From positions 9,588,917 to 9,652,916 of the forward strand of contig JARUPZ010000010.1 of NCBI GenBank assembly GCA_031213475.1: DNA of 64,000 bases, in the 5' to 3' direction. The DNA is from Nereocystis luetkeana. Taxonomy: Eukaryota > Sar > Phaeophyceae > Laminariales > Laminariaceae. The position numbers were made by a program, and so were the translations under genes. Below, one piece after another: positions 1 to 12,135 of this stretch (positions are counted from its first letter, which is position 1; every line of letters starts with the position of its first letter). The notes under the pieces are model-generated. The model had not been told where the DNA came from and ran no database searches. It was given only the letters and a program-made list of their open reading frames with translations.

Positions 1-344
<344 letters not shown>

Positions 345-1080
345 CAATATCAATAAAAAAGAAAAAACCGTTCAGGGAGACTTTTTTTTTGTAAGTTTTT
401 TCGGATCGTTCTAGAATAATATTTATGGTGTAAAATGAACCACTAGAGTCGTAGATTTGAAAGTAAATGTGAGATCAACACCAACAACAATAATGGTGAT
501 GACAAACTACTTGTGACACTGGACAACCCTGTACAAAAACAAAAGAAAGAACAGCAGGCACCACCCATAACGGGCGGAAAGAGCGTCGTGCATACTCGTA
601 TACGGCAGCGGCAGGAATAGCTCTCTACTATCGATTCACAAGCAGCTGTTCTTCCAGGACGACAGACAGCAGTACTACTGCGGTGTGCCAAGTACATCAT
701 ATCGCGTCGCCTTCTTGTTTGTTGGTTGATTGGTGTACGGTGCCTTGGAGGCGGCGACGTCCGAGTGCACCTCCAGCCAGTCTCGATCGTCTAGACTTTA
801 CCCGTACCGCTGCAAGGCTTTCACGAAGAAGGCAAGGAGACAGGAGCGCAATAACGCCGGGCTGCTTTCCTGCAGGCTGGATCTCTTCCTGGTGTTTAAA
901 TCGCAGTGAGTGGTAAATATTTCTTTAAAATATCTGTAAATGATTGTGTGTCTTCAGTGTTCAGGTGTCTGCCATTTTTCGCCCATGATCCATGTACACA
1001 GCAGTAGTATAGTAGGACTGCGCAAGTGCGTAACTCTGCTTTCTGATGGCAACGTTACTGCTCAGCTGTACCAGTATATA
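345..1080. other. Intergenic, no gene recognised
   Basis: Only short open frames without recognisable motifs are present. No splice-bounded coding signal was found on either strand. Confidence 0.4.
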
Positions 1081-1175
1081 GTTGTTGTTGTTGTTGTTGT
1101 TGTTCTCACATTAACTCACAATTCAATGCAGTCCGTGGTCGCAGGACAGGCTCCAATAACTCTGGAGTGGAAGAA
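1081..1175 (-). repeat. AAC-tailed repeat, reverse-oriented 3' end copy
   Basis: A (GTT)n run (1081-1103) is followed by CTCACATTAACTCACAATTC and the reverse complement of the GGACTGCAT block. This is the last 90 bases of the family on the minus strand. Confidence 0.7.
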
Positions 1176-1182
1176 AGTATAT

Positions 1183-1325
1183 CCGTGGCGTAGTTTGGTG
1201 GCCACAGCGGAGCTTGTATCTCTCTAGGATTGAAAAATCGTCACGGAAACTCACTATTAATAGTGCTGGATGTTGAGCAGGGTAGAAAGAACGTTCGGTT
1301 GAATGTGAATGTGAAGAACACCTAC
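1183..1325 (+). pseudogene. LINE 3'-terminal remnant
   Basis: It matches, on the plus strand, the last 140 bases of the LINE 3' untranslated region seen complete near 37380-37520. It contains the GTGGCGTAGTTTG word, a degenerate GGGTAGAAAGAAC word and the terminal TGTGAAGAACAC. It is only the 3' stub of a 5'-truncated insertion. Confidence 0.6.
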
Positions 1326-1508
1326 ATACGAGTATAGTTTTTTTGCGTTTTGCTATCTGCTTCTGTTGTTGTTTTGTTTTGTTTTTTTGCTTCGCTTCAT
1401 CTTCTTTTTTAGGTTTTTGTCTTCTATTAATAGTGTCCTTTTTTCTTCCCTGGTGTCCGCAGTGGTGGAGTGCGTATGCTTGTTTTTTGTTTTTGCCTCT
1501 GTTTTGCT

Positions 1509-1612
1509 TGAGGTATTTCTTCCACTCCAGAGTTATTGAAGCCTGTCCTGCGACCACGGACTGCATTGTATTGTGAGTTAATGTGAGAACAACAACAACA
1601 ACAACAACAATA
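1509..1612 (+). repeat. AAC-tailed repeat, short copy
   Basis: It carries the CCACTCCAGAGTTATTG block, GGACTGCATTGTATTG, then TTAATGTGAGAAC and about eight AAC units. It is truncated at its 5' side compared with the copies at 1 and 25402. Confidence 0.75.
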
Positions 1613-1751
1613 GTAGGCGTATACTGGCAACCTACCTGTACTAGGACCGGTATTGGTTTTTTGACGACGCGCTACGATGCTTCGGTGCAAACGATTTGGA
1701 GAGGTTGCTATCTACATACCGTGCATACGAGCTGGGCCAGCCATCGACGGA

Positions 1752-2325
1752 GAATGTGTGTGTGTTCTTTCTACCCGTCGACATCCAGCACCACCAGTGT
1801 CCGTGCCGATTCTCCAATCCTAGAAGAGATACAAGTTCTGTGGTCACAAAGCTACGCCACAGAGATACTATGTTGCCACGTGTGCAGTATGCACGGCAGT
1901 GGGCAATGCAAAGCCATGTCATAATACTTGATACGACAGGAACGGCATACACAATCTATGAAATAGTGAAACGAAAAGAAACAATCAAAGAGAAAACAAA
2001 ACAAAGTAGACAACTCGAAAGAGGAAAAGAAAAAAATGAAATCAAAAGCTAGGAGAAACAATCTGTCGTGCCCCCCCCCCCGCAGGCGAGGTGGCCAACA
2101 CTTGAAAAAGAACGAGCTGGAAAAAAGAAAAAAAATAACAAAAAACACCACTGCTTGTAAACAGAGTAAGACAAAGAACCAAGGAAAAAAATAACAAAGG
2201 AAAAATAACAAAGGGGGAATAACAGGAAGACCAAAGCCCAAAGCACCTTCCAGGTGGCGGCAGCAGTTTGTGGTACGAGTAGTATAGCCAGGTTCTCCCT
2301 GCTAATCCGCCTGGTACCGTGCTTG
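1752..2325 (-). pseudogene. LINE 3' UTR copy (5'-truncated, no coding part)
   Basis: It aligns over nearly its whole length with 6637-7195 and 37410-37970, the 3' untranslated region of the main LINE. The shared features are the CGTCGACATCCAGCAC word, the poly-C tract before GCAGGCGAGGTGGCC, and the AGGTGGCGGCAGCAG word. On its minus strand it ends in GAACACACACAC, the (AC)n tail typical of this family. It is truncated before any coding sequence. Confidence 0.8.
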
Positions 2326-3082
2326 GTTGTATCTCGTGAACCACTGCAAATCGTTCCTCTTGTACTACTTCAAATTAGTCTGAAAAATAAAAAAACAAGG
2401 CACTATCAACAGCTATAGCGACCCTGACACGCCGCTATTTATTTTGTGCTGGAGGCGTAAGGGGAAGATCGATGCAAGCCTCGTTGCCCAATTCGCCACC
2501 CACCAAAAGATATTACGAGAACTCGATTACAGTACATACATATAAAACTCTAGTCATTTACGGAAAAATGATGGCATTTCTGTGATTCCTCGATTATTAT
2601 TTTTTATTCTTTTTGGGCTCAAGTTTCAACACCTCCGTATCATATATGAATCGTACGTTCAAGCGATCGGCTCCATGTTCCATTCCGACGTTCAAACCTT
2701 TTTAAGGCTGGCCCAGCTCGTGCGTACCATTGACTACTTGCTGTACACGACGAGTATTTTGTCTTTCTTCCTGTTTCCGAAATCGGTCTGGTTCACTGGC
2801 TTGCGTATCTATCTCCGTATGTATCTTTTCTTCGAAAAACCCCTTCGGGGCAAACCTGATTCCTACCTGGGGTACCTGGTAACAGCCGCAGGATGAAGTT
2901 TTGTTTTGGATTACCCGGCTTTTGCCTTGCAAGTTATGGAGGTGTGAGAGTGGGCTGTGATGCACAGCCAGTATTCGACCAATTTCTTGGGTTTGTCTTG
3001 ATGGATGATGTACCCTCCTAATTCTAACTTCTGCCGGATATGCATCTGCACATACAGCAGCAGTGTATTCGGGGTACCCGGT
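2326..3082. other. Intergenic, no gene recognised
   Basis: A 104-codon open frame (2582-2896) has no recognisable motif and AT-rich, random-looking composition. No other feature was seen. Confidence 0.35.
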
Positions 3083-5085
3083 TCGGTCCGTAGTTGTTTG
3101 ATACGACGATCGCCCCGCTCAGCCTGAATGCCCGAATGCTGAAGACCGAGGAGATTCAGACCCTGCTGTACGGGTGTGTGACGTGGACCCTCAGTGCGAT
3201 ACACCTTTTTTCCGGGCCTTGAACGGCCCACCAAGTCCTCTTGCGAGTCATTGGCTTGCGGCGCCGACTTTGTACCGACTACGCCACCCTCTCGTACGCG
3301 AAGGCTCTCAAGATGACACGTTGCGAGAGCATTGGAACATTCATCCGCAAACGGCGTTTTTTTTTTTTGCGGGAGCCGTGCCACGGCAAAGCAAACAGCA
3401 ATTACCCAGCCGGGCAAAGTTCGGGAACACAGTCGAAACCTTAGGGAGTTCCGAGCCACCGAAGGGTCCACGAAACCCTCCCCCCTGGTGTTTGGAGTTG
3501 AGACCGCGCTGTGGTCCACTGCAGCAATCAAATACGGGGGAGTGGAACCGAGGGGTCCTTGAAGCAGATGAACGGTTCATGGTGATGTGGCACGGGGATG
3601 GAGCACAGCTGAGTAGGCAGCGCCGCGCATCCGCCGTGGGAATGGGGGGAAGGGGGGCAACAGCAAGAATGGAAGGAAACCCGATATAGGGAGTGGGGGA
3701 GGCAACAGGAGGAGTAGAAGGGAAACTGCGGTGGACGGGACTAGGAAGGAGATGGCAGACAGAGGGTAGGTAGCAAGGCGCCAGGCCGACTGCAGTAAGT
3801 AGAACATGTCTACCAGGTGCTGCTCGTGCCGCCAACTGGTGCAGCTTGGTCGAACGTGGTATTCATTTGTCTTTTTTTTCTTTTTGCACTTGATCCTTCG
3901 TGATTTTCTTATCATTGCTATCTTCTTGTCCCTTCCTATCCTTACGAATGGAGTCTTGTGGCGTGGGTGGATGGCTAGCCTGATTTGCTTGTTTTGTATT
4001 GTCTAACGCATCCTCTCCGGGGGTGGAGCACAGTTGACGAACCCAGGACGAAGACCGCAGACAGGGTAGCAAAGTCCCACGAGCGGGCTAGTAGGGAGAA
4101 CCTGGCTTTGCTATTATACTCGTACGGCAAACTGCTGGGGCTACCTAGAGGGTGCTTTGTGCTTCGGTTTGCTGGTTTTCCCTCGGTTCTGAGTCCTACT
4201 CTGCTTATTTTTGGTGGTGTTTTTTCTTTAGGCTGACTCTTCTGGGACCAGAAACCAGAAAACACAACAGGTTTCCCTCTTTATGGTGTTGAAACCCACA
4301 CAGCCGATGGGAGATATTCTTTGGTACCTGGCATGCCGCAACAGGAAAAAGCTGCGCTTTCAACACACAACAACTACCACCGCCCACGATCCTCGCCTCA
4401 CAAGGAACGAGATGACGCCAAACCTTCGGGGCTACATGCTCCACTGCTCTCAGAGTGCTCGCTACCAAGTGTGAGGGCCATTGATGCTGTGTGGCCGGAG
4501 TTCTCGCTCGAGACGTCAGAGCCTGGCCCATTCCTGGTCCGTTTTGTTTTAGACGAACTGGGTCCCATTTCCGTCTGGGGTCAGGCTCCGATATTTCGTA
4601 GGATAACTCCGGCCCCTCAGCCATGACGACCCTCAAACTTGGTAGAGGGCACTCTCAGAGCCGTGGGGTGTACGGCCTTTAAGGTGTGACGTCATCTCGT
4701 GTTCTGTGAGGCGATAATTCGGCGGCGGCGGGTGCTGTGTGTTGCATACACAGGTTTTCATGTTTGGGCAGTGATGAAGAATGGCTCATGTCTACCGACG
4801 TCACTACCCTGGGGTTTCTACAAGATCAGTTTAATTTTCCGGTTTCGGGTACCCATACGATTCCGCCTTAGCTCGTTTTTTTTTTGGTTTTAGGTGTCTG
4901 CAGCATCCCCCGCGGTAAGGCACGACAGTTATTTCCTTGGTTTTCTTGATTTTTTCTGTATCGATTTGTTGTCTGTTTTAAGGCCACGAGTAGAATTGAA
5001 GCATCGACACAGACACTGGTTGTTTGTGGTGGATGTCGACGGGTAAAAAGAGTGGATCGATGTCAAGAACTCACAATCTCGCTTG
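3083..5085 (+). pseudogene. Diverged LINE fragment: RT C-terminus plus 3' UTR, interrupted
   Basis: Translation in shifting frames gives the C-terminal part of the LINE protein at 38257-40575: a [12 protein letters not shown] segment near 3165, RVIG near 3243, [14 protein letters not shown] near 3285, and VFGVETALW near 3490. After 3800 the match continues in the 3' untranslated region to about 4235 and resumes at about 4885, ending with GTCGACGGGTAAAAAGAG near 5040. The 650 bases between (4240-4880) do not match the LINE and look like an insertion or replacement of unknown type. Several frameshifts and a poly-T run inside the coding part show an old dead copy. Confidence 0.75.
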
Positions 5086-5570
5086 CCTTGTCGTGTCACG
5101 GACAGTAGTAGTGTTGGGCACCTAAGCCCATTTTGGGTCGGTCTGTTGTTGAATACCGACCGAAGAATGTCTCCGGTTATCGGTTATTTGGCGCAATTAA
5201 ACGACACCGAAACCGACAACTTTCCGGTCGGTTATTTCACATAATATATGTTTTTTTTTTGCGCCATGTTCGCACCCTTATCGAAAACAAAACGTAATTT
5301 TCGAGTGCGCGTCGGCCGGCACATCGGCACATTTCCATAAAAAAAACGGAATTACAAGCATTGCAAGGCGCGCAACACAAGTCACATGTGAAAACGGTAT
5401 ACCAGGTATTATTATACACATATAATTGTTGTTGTGCCGTTCGGCATGAGTCATTGGTCATTGGCGACAGCTAACAGGCGAGCAGACGGAGGGAGCATCA
5501 ATGACGTGAAGACGCATGTTGCAGGACAGCAAGCGGGGCGTGCTTGTTATCTATCCCCAGCACAAAAAGG
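5086..5570. other. Intergenic, no gene recognised
   Basis: AT-rich stretch between two LINE fragments. Nothing coding was recognised. Confidence 0.35.
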
Positions 5571-6003
5571 ACGAGGGCTTCAACTTCGTACTGACCACGC
5601 GACCCTCTCGTACGCGAAGGCCCTCAAGATGACGCGTTGCGAGAGCATCGAAACGGCCATTCGTAAACGGCGGCTCTTCTTTGCGGGGTGCGTGGCACGG
5701 CAAAGCCAGGAGCGATTACCCAGTCGGGAAATGTTCGGGACGATGGCTGGTGGGGACAACCCGAGAACAGGCGGACAGTGTAAGAGTTGGCATAGATGCA
5801 CAGTCGAAGACCTTTAGGGAGTTCCGAGCCACCGAAGGGTCAACGGAACTTGCCCCAATGGTGTTTGGAGTTGAGACCACGCTGTGGGCCACTGCAGCAA
5901 CAAAGGCGGGGACGTGGTACCGGGGGATCTTTGAAGCAGCCGAACGGCTCATGGTGAGGTGGCACGAGGCTGAGGCTGAGATGAGTTGGCAGCGCCGGGT
6001 TCA
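5571..6003 (+). pseudogene. LINE RT C-terminal fragment
   Basis: One frame encodes the [41 protein letters not shown] stretch up to 5815. A frameshift follows, and the next frame gives [12 protein letters not shown] through [17 protein letters not shown] to 6003. Both parts match the C-terminal 150 residues of the LINE protein encoded at 38257-40575. It is truncated at both ends relative to that copy. Confidence 0.8.
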
Positions 6004-6387
6004 GCGTTCTCACTGAAGAACACAAACATCTCATCTTCCTGGATACGTCCGTGCGTGCGTACCACAAACTACCCACCTTTTATCAGTACACCCAGTGTTC
6101 GTCCTCTGATTCCTGATCCTAGAAATATACTTATTCTGGGGTCACGCTCTCTGAGACAGAGGAGAACAAACGAAAAAGACACGCAAATTATTTTACCACA
6201 ATCAAGCAAATAAAATGCCAGCGTATCGGGTACGAGAAAACAACAACACAAGCAAGACCAGCAAATAAGAACGAACCGACGGCAGAACACAACTCGAGTA
6301 TAAAGTAGAAAACAGGACACCTTGTGCATATTATCATGACGCAAGGAGAAAGCTGCTATTAGTATCATAGACGGAGAGAGCATTGTT

Positions 6388-6412
6388 TGTTGTTGTTGTT
6401 CTCACATTAAAT
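6388..6412 (-). repeat. AAC-tailed repeat, tail remnant
   Basis: GTTGTTGTTGTTCTCACATTAA is the reverse complement of the conserved 3' end plus a few AAC units. The rest of the element is not recognisable. Confidence 0.45.
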
Positions 6413-6601
6413 CTCTGACGAAGGAGACCGCGGTCACACAAAGGTGCTGGAGCCCTAGGAAGATCCGAAAAACGAAAAAAATCGAAAATTCGGCTGCCTC
6501 AAAATACACGAGACGAAAAAAGCGCACGCAAGATAAAACCAATGTGCAAAACTGAACTAACATGGCCGCGGGTACATCCTCTCAACTATAACATAGATAT
6601 A

Positions 6602-8055
6602 CGTGTGTGTGTGTGTGTGTTCTTCACATTAAACCGTTCTTTCTACCCGTCGACATCCAGCACAACCAGTGTCCGTGCCGATTCTTCCATCCTAGAAGAG
6701 ATACAAGTTCTGTGGTCACAAAGCTACGCCACAGAGATACTACGTTGCCACGTGTGCAGTGTGAACTGCAGTGGGCAATGCAAAGCCATGTCATCATACT
6801 AGATACGACAGGCACGACATACGCAATCTATGAAATAGTGAAACGAAAAGAAACAATCAAAGAGAAAACAAAAACAAGGTAGACAAGTCGAAAAAGAAAA
6901 AGAAGAAAAATGAAAGCAAAATCTAAGAGAAACAATCTGTCGTGCCCCCCCCCCCGCAGGCGAGGTGGCCTACACTTGAAAAAGAACGAGCTGGAAAAAA
7001 GAAGAAATAACAAAAGACACCACTGCTTGTGAACAGAGTAAGACAAAGAACCAAGGAGAAAGTAACAAGGAAAAATAACAAAGGGGAAATAACAGGCAGA
7101 CCAAAGCCCAAAGCACCTTCTAGGTGGCGGCAGCAGCTTGTGGTACGAGTAGTATAGCCAGGTTCTCCCTGCTAATCCGCCTGGTACCTTGCTACCCAGA
7201 CTGCCGTCTCCGCCCTGCGTTCGTCAACTATGCCCAGCCCCTTGGCGTCAGACAATACGAGCCGAGCAGAGCAGGTTCGTCTTCCAACCACGCCACACGG
7301 CTCCTTGAGTACGGCTTATCAATCAGAAAAGGAAGAGGAAGAGAAAAAATGAAATGAAAATCACGGAGAGTCAGCGCAAGAAAGAAAAAAAAACAAAACT
7401 AAAAGAGAAGACAAGGGAAGACCACGTTCGAGCCAGCTGCACCAGTTGGTAGCACTAGTAGTATGGTCATATTCTACTTCCTAGTCGACTTGGTGCCTTG
7501 CTACCCTGTCTGCCATCTCCTTCCTACTTTCGTCTACCGCCGTTTCCCTTCTACCCCTCCTGTTCCCCCCCCTCTCCGCATTCACTCGGTCGGGCTTTAT
7601 GCCACTTCTCCTGTTGCCCCCTCCCCCCCCGTTCCTTTGGGCACCAGCCACGGCGGATGCGCGGCGCTGTCTACTCATCTCAGCCTCAGCCTCGTGCCAC
7701 CTCACCATGAACCGTTCGGCTGCTTCAAGGATCCCCCGGTACCACTTCCCCACCTTTTTGGCTGCAGTGGACCACAACGCGGTCTCAACTCCAAACACCA
7801 AGGGGGCAACTTCCGTTGACCCTTCGGTGGCTCGGAACTCCCTAAGGTCTTCGACTATGCATCTATGCCAAGTCTTACACTGTCCGCCTGGTCTCGGGTT
7901 CTCCCCACCAGCTATCGTCCCGAGCATTACCCGATTGGGTAATCGCTCCTTGCTTTGCCGTGCCACGCCCCCCGCAAAGAAGAGCCGCCGTTTGCGAATG
8001 GTCGTTTCGATGCTCTCGCAACGTGTCATCTTGAGGGCCTTCGCGTACGAGAGGG
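6602..8055 (-). pseudogene. 5'-truncated LINE copy (RT C-terminus and 3' UTR)
   Basis: Nearly identical to 37377-38834 over its full length. The minus strand reads the last 190 or so residues of the LINE protein ([12 protein letters not shown] to HQVD, stop at 7481) and then an 880-base 3' untranslated region ending in TTAATGTGAAGAAC plus (AC)n at 6602-6620. Homology to the full copy stops abruptly at 8055, immediately before a 50-bp tandem array. This is classic target-primed 5' truncation. The very high identity suggests recent activity. Confidence 0.9.
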
Positions 8056-8056
8056 T

Positions 8057-8250
8057 ACTCAGGAGGGACTGATACAGCAGTAGTAGCTGCTGCGCGGACC
8101 GGCATACGTACTCAGGAGGGACCGATACAGCAGTAGCTGCTGCGCGGACCGGCATACGTACTCAGGAGGGACCGATACAGCAGTAGCTGCTGCGCGGACC
8201 GGCATACGTACTCAGGAGGGACCGATACAGCAGTAGCTGCTGCGCGGACC
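8057..8250. repeat. 50-bp tandem repeat, four units
   Basis: The word ACTCAGGAGGGAC starts at 8057, 8110, 8160 and 8210. Units are 50 bp (the first 53, with one extra AGT) and read through GATACAGCAGTAGCTGCTGC to CGCGGACCGGCATACGT. The array abuts the 5' truncation point of the LINE copy at 8055. Confidence 0.9.
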
Positions 8251-8451
8251 AAGCAAAACGAAGGAGAAGAAGATACCCGCATACCGACGGCGGGGAGGGA
8301 AAATGAAACCAAGGGAGAGACAAGTCAAAACGCAGGTAGTAAGAGAGAAGGGGGAAATAAGAGAACATCGTACTCCAGGCGGTGACAGACAGTAACATGT
8401 GGGAGGCATTCTACGATAGATAGGGGTGTTGCTTTCGTAGGGGAAAAAACC
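8251..8451. other. Intergenic
   Basis: No coding signal. It contains a CATTCTACGATAGA word also seen near 31105 and 31725. Confidence 0.35.
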
Positions 8452-8548
8452 TTAACCCTTTTAGTACCGCAGTCCCGTTGTGGGGGCAATCTACTTGAAA
8501 TTCGAGTGGTTTGTCCCCTCAACGGGTCTGCGATTCTAAAGGGGTTAA
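8452..8548. mobile_element. TTAA-flanked hairpin MITE (copy 1)
   Basis: Flanked by TTAA on both sides. The inverted arms carry the family words CCCTTTTAG, CCGCAGTCCCG and TTTGTCCCC. The two arms pair over about 40 bases. No coding capacity. Confidence 0.85.
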
Positions 8549-9293
8549 CCTTTCTGAACCACCACGTCGTCCTTACCGGGCACCGCTTGAAAAATACGAG
8601 TGTGTAACTTGTGGTCTACATTGTTGGGCATAATGCTCACGTACACGTGCGAGGTGTTTGTCCCCTCGTTGGCTTGGGCATTTTACCTTTGCTTGGGAGG
8701 ACGTAGGAGCCTCAGAAAAATTAGGGTGAACTTTTAAGTATGTGCCCTATAGTACGCCTCAGGGTATGTCTTACCCCCCCCCCCAGAGAGCATTGGAACG
8801 AACCGAATGGAATACTATTTGCCGCGCGAATTGGCGTTGATCTTGGTTGTGGGAAACGAATAGATTCAGTGCAGCCCGAGAAAAACAGTATATCTAGGAA
8901 GAGAAAGAACAAGTCTTGCACACCTTTTTCTTGCTTGGGAGGACCCAACGGCCCAGCCGATCGGGAACAAATGGCAGATTATGTGATGTAGATGGACTCT
9001 ACCGAAGATAGTTGTAGACACCAACTTTGTTTTGCATGTGAAAAAGATACCGTTCGTGCCGATTCGGCTGGCGAGGCTCAGGATTCTGCATGGACCCAAA
9101 CACGTTTTTTTGGAATGTAGGAACGGAACGAATGACCACGAACAGCCTCGTTCCGTTCCGCTCGTTCCCATGCCCTTAGGTGGGAGTTAAGACACGCCCT
9201 CATGGGGCATTCATGTGTGTCCGTCTCACCTCGAAAAACGATTCGGGAACCTTACAACACCCTTTACTTGCCGTTCCCTTCCTCTCTCGTCAG
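8549..9293. other. Intergenic, no gene recognised
   Basis: It contains an AGGAGCCTCAGAAAAATTAGG word that recurs near 24722 and 31634. No recognisable coding sequence. Confidence 0.35.
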
Positions 9294-9350
9294 TAGGGTG
9301 TCGACGGGTAAAAAGGACGGTTGCATATGAAGAACACACAACATACGCTA
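9294..9350 (+). pseudogene. LINE 3'-terminal remnant
   Basis: GTGTCGACGGGTAAAAAGGA followed by GAAGAACACACAACA matches the last 50 bases of the LINE on the plus strand. Confidence 0.5.
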
Positions 9351-9422
9351 GGCACGACACACGCATTCTAGAATCAATGAAAGAATGCGTTTTTTTCTTT
9401 CGCCTTCGGGGATCTACCATCA

Positions 9423-9505
9423 GCGGTCTTCTTCTGGACACGCCGTGGTCACAAGTAAGTGTCGTCCCTTCCCCCCCCCCCGGTACGTGCCTTCATTTTG
9501 TTTGT
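9423..9505 (-). repeat. Repeat with internal G-tract, reverse copy
   Basis: The minus strand reads GGCACGTACC, a run of G, then GTGACCACGGCGTGTCCAGAAG. The same order of words occurs at 19655-19735 and 21780-21860 on the plus strand. Confidence 0.6.
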
Positions 9506-9781
9506 CGCGCATAGGGTTCAGCATTCCCACTGCGCGTCGTTTTTTCTCGAATGAATGTAGCTAACTTACGCTTTCGCACTTTCCGCTCATCAGGTTTTAT
9601 GCAAGCAAAATTCCTTACGAGGATGCACTCATGGAGACTTGAAGCCACGAAATTGATCTTAGTAGGCACGCGGGCCACCTACTAACCGGGGAACGCGTTT
9701 AAAGCGAGAAACCACCGGGGTTCTTTGCGGCCACATGGTGAACGTCTTTTTCGTTATAACAGAGCCTGTGAGTGCAACGCG

Positions 9782-9876
9782 TTAACCCTTTTAGGACCGC
9801 AGTCCCGTTTTGGGGGCAAAACACTTGGAATTTGACTGGCGTGTCCCCAAAACAGGACTGGTCCTGAAAGGGTTAA
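9782..9876. mobile_element. TTAA-flanked hairpin MITE (copy 2)
   Basis: TTAACCCTTTTAGGACCGCA at the left and its near reverse complement ending AAAGGGTTAA at the right. About 95 bases including both TTAA. Confidence 0.85.
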
Positions 9877-10466
9877 TGAAGTTGGTACAGAAATAAGTGT
9901 GAAACAAACGAGCGTGATTGTGAAGATATGGCCGAGGTATTAATAAGAGTAAGGGCAAGGGACACAGGTGTATCTGGCAGCTGGGAAGCAATGCGTCGCT
10001 TCTTCTGGTATAGATCTCCTTTACTGATGACTAGAGCTGAGGAGGTGCTCTGGTAGAGAAGTGAGAGGTAGGGAGGTGGGGTTCGACGCTCAGATATACT
10101 CGTCCCACCCCACGCCACAAGCTCTCCTAAATTCCTCTTCTCTAACGTACTCCTAAATTACTTTCCGATGCCCACCGATCGTTCTTCTGATATTGTAAGA
10201 ACTTTTCACTTTACGGTCTTATCTGAACATTACTCTCGTCTAACGGGCTATCCGCCCTAGAGAACTTTCCTTAAAGCACGTTACTCTCAACTAACGGAAT
10301 ACCCGCCGGGTTAACCCATGCTTTGGATTGTTCTCGTATCCCGCAGGCTGCGAAACTGCAGACTATATTTTATGTATCTATAGCCCATGAGTACTCGGCT
10401 CATATCACATTAGCCCACCCTGAATAATCGTATGTGCAGACCACAATATGGTCGAAGGATGATGAC
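9877..10466. other. Intergenic, no gene recognised
   Basis: No motif recognised. The last 60 bases before 10467 stay open in the frame that enters the inverted repeat. Confidence 0.3.
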
Positions 10467-11607
10467 AAAGTTCATTCCAAAAGACCAGGAAAAGATGGTC
10501 GAGTATGCGGCTATTCGAAACAAACGAAATGAGGCTACGATAGATTCCCCCACGCCTCGTGATAAGACCCAAACACTACGAGGAGGTTTACATGGTGGAG
10601 ACAACTTTTAATCCTCAGACCCCACCCCTCTTGACACCGCTCCTGACGAGCTCGGCCCGCGCCCACGCCCTACGTGCTCACGGTGGCCATTGCCTCAACT
10701 ACAGTGGCACGAACCGAAGACCTGCTCCGAGGGCTTCCTTCACACGCCCGGCATATTAAACCCGGCACTAGGACAGCTGAACAACGGTGGAAACGCCTAC
10801 CGCCAGTGACATCGGAGGATTCTCTCCTTTACCGCCGTGGGCAATATGAGCGCATCCTGGAGCGGAATTCCAACCGATACGACAACAAGAACCGTCGAGG
10901 CAGCCACTACAACAACCGCAGCGGAAACTTCAACAACGACCGCTCCAACCAGAACCACGCCCGCAACTAGCGCGGCAACAACGGGCGCTCCGACAACTGG
11001 CGCCATAACAACGGCCGTTCATACCACAACGGATGCAGTTGTGGTATGAACGGCCGTTGTTATGGCGCCAGTTGTCGGAGCGCCCGTTGTTGCCGCGCTA
11101 GTTGCGGGAGTGGTTCTGGTTGGAGCGGTCGTTGTTGAAGTTTCCGCTGCGGTTGTTGTAGTGGCCGCCTCGACGGTTCTTGTTGTCGTATCGGTTGGAA
11201 TTCCGCTCCAGGATGCGCTCATATTGCCCACGGCGGTAAAGGAGAGAATCCTCCGATGCCACTGGCGGTAGGCGTTTCCACCGTCGTTCAGCTGTCCTAT
11301 TAATAGTGCCGGGTTTGATATGCCGGGCGTGTGAAGGAAGCCCTCGGAGCAGGTCTTCGGTTCGTGCCACTGTAGTTGAGGCAATGGCCACCGTGAGCAC
11401 GTAGGGCGTGGGCGCGGGCCGAGCTCGTCAGGAGCGGTGTCAAGAGGGGTGGGGTCTGAGGATTAAAAGTTGTCTCCACCATGTAAACCTCCTCGTAGTG
11501 TTTGGGTCTGATCACGAGGCGTGGGGGAATCTATCGTAGCCTCATTTCGTTTGTTTCGAATAGCCGCATCTTCGACCATCTTTTCCGGGTCTTTTGGAAT
11601 GAACTTT
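10467..11607. repeat. Large near-perfect inverted repeat (two arms of about 565 bp, 7-bp centre)
   Basis: The left arm 10467-11030 is the reverse complement of the right arm 11038-11607, with GGATGCA between them. By eye the arms differ at only a handful of single bases, plus a 6-bp ATTAAT present only in the right arm (near 11300). The arm is partly protein-like. One frame gives FIPKDQEKMVEYAAIRNKRN. Another gives LLYRRGQYERILERN followed by an asparagine/arginine/glycine-rich tail with one stop, like an RNA-binding tail. I recognise no family. A transcript across it would fold into a long double-stranded RNA, but it could equally be a head-to-head duplicated gene or transposon fragment. Confidence 0.9.
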
Positions 11608-11644
11608 TTAAAAATAGAATATTCTTGTCATCTGTCGCGTACTG

Positions 11645-12135
11645 TATAGTGCATTGCTACCCTGCCTGCCATCTCCTTCTGTTGTGATACTGCCCTGAAT
11701 GAGGCTGGAAGCCTGTAAATTTCCTGGGTTTTCAAGTATTGGGATCGATCGTATTTGTAGTACTTGGGAAACGTACGATATCGTAGATGAAAAACCTGAG
11801 GTTTTCCCAGCGAGGCACGAGCTTGGCGCTCAGTCTCCGCGCGCACGAAAGGAATAGAACTGTTTTCCTTCTATCTCTCAGCAAACAGGACTAGTGAGTA
11901 CCAACGAGCTCCGATTTCATAGGCAAACCTGTCTAGGGATACAAAGTGTACCGACCTGGATCATGATACTTACTTCCTGCTTTCGTCCGCCGCGGTATTC
12001 CTTCTACTCCTTCGGTTGCCCCCCCTCCCCTCGTTTCCTTGGGATTTGCCCACAACCAATGCGCGGCGCTGCCTACTGGCCCTTGCTTCATCCTCGTGCC
12101 ACCTGACCATGAGCCGCTCCGCATGTTGATGGCTT
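11645..12135 (-). pseudogene. Diverged LINE C-terminal fragments
   Basis: Two short matches on the minus strand. One is around 11650-11690 (words of the KEMAGRVA region). The other is 11965-12130, which encodes AERLMVRWHEDEA..SRQRRA and the glycine/arginine-rich end of the LINE protein. The roughly 270 bases between them are unrelated. Confidence 0.55.

Noticed and set aside
8057..8250. CRISPR-like array
   Set aside because: Contiguous 50-bp tandem units with no spacers, in a eukaryotic context.
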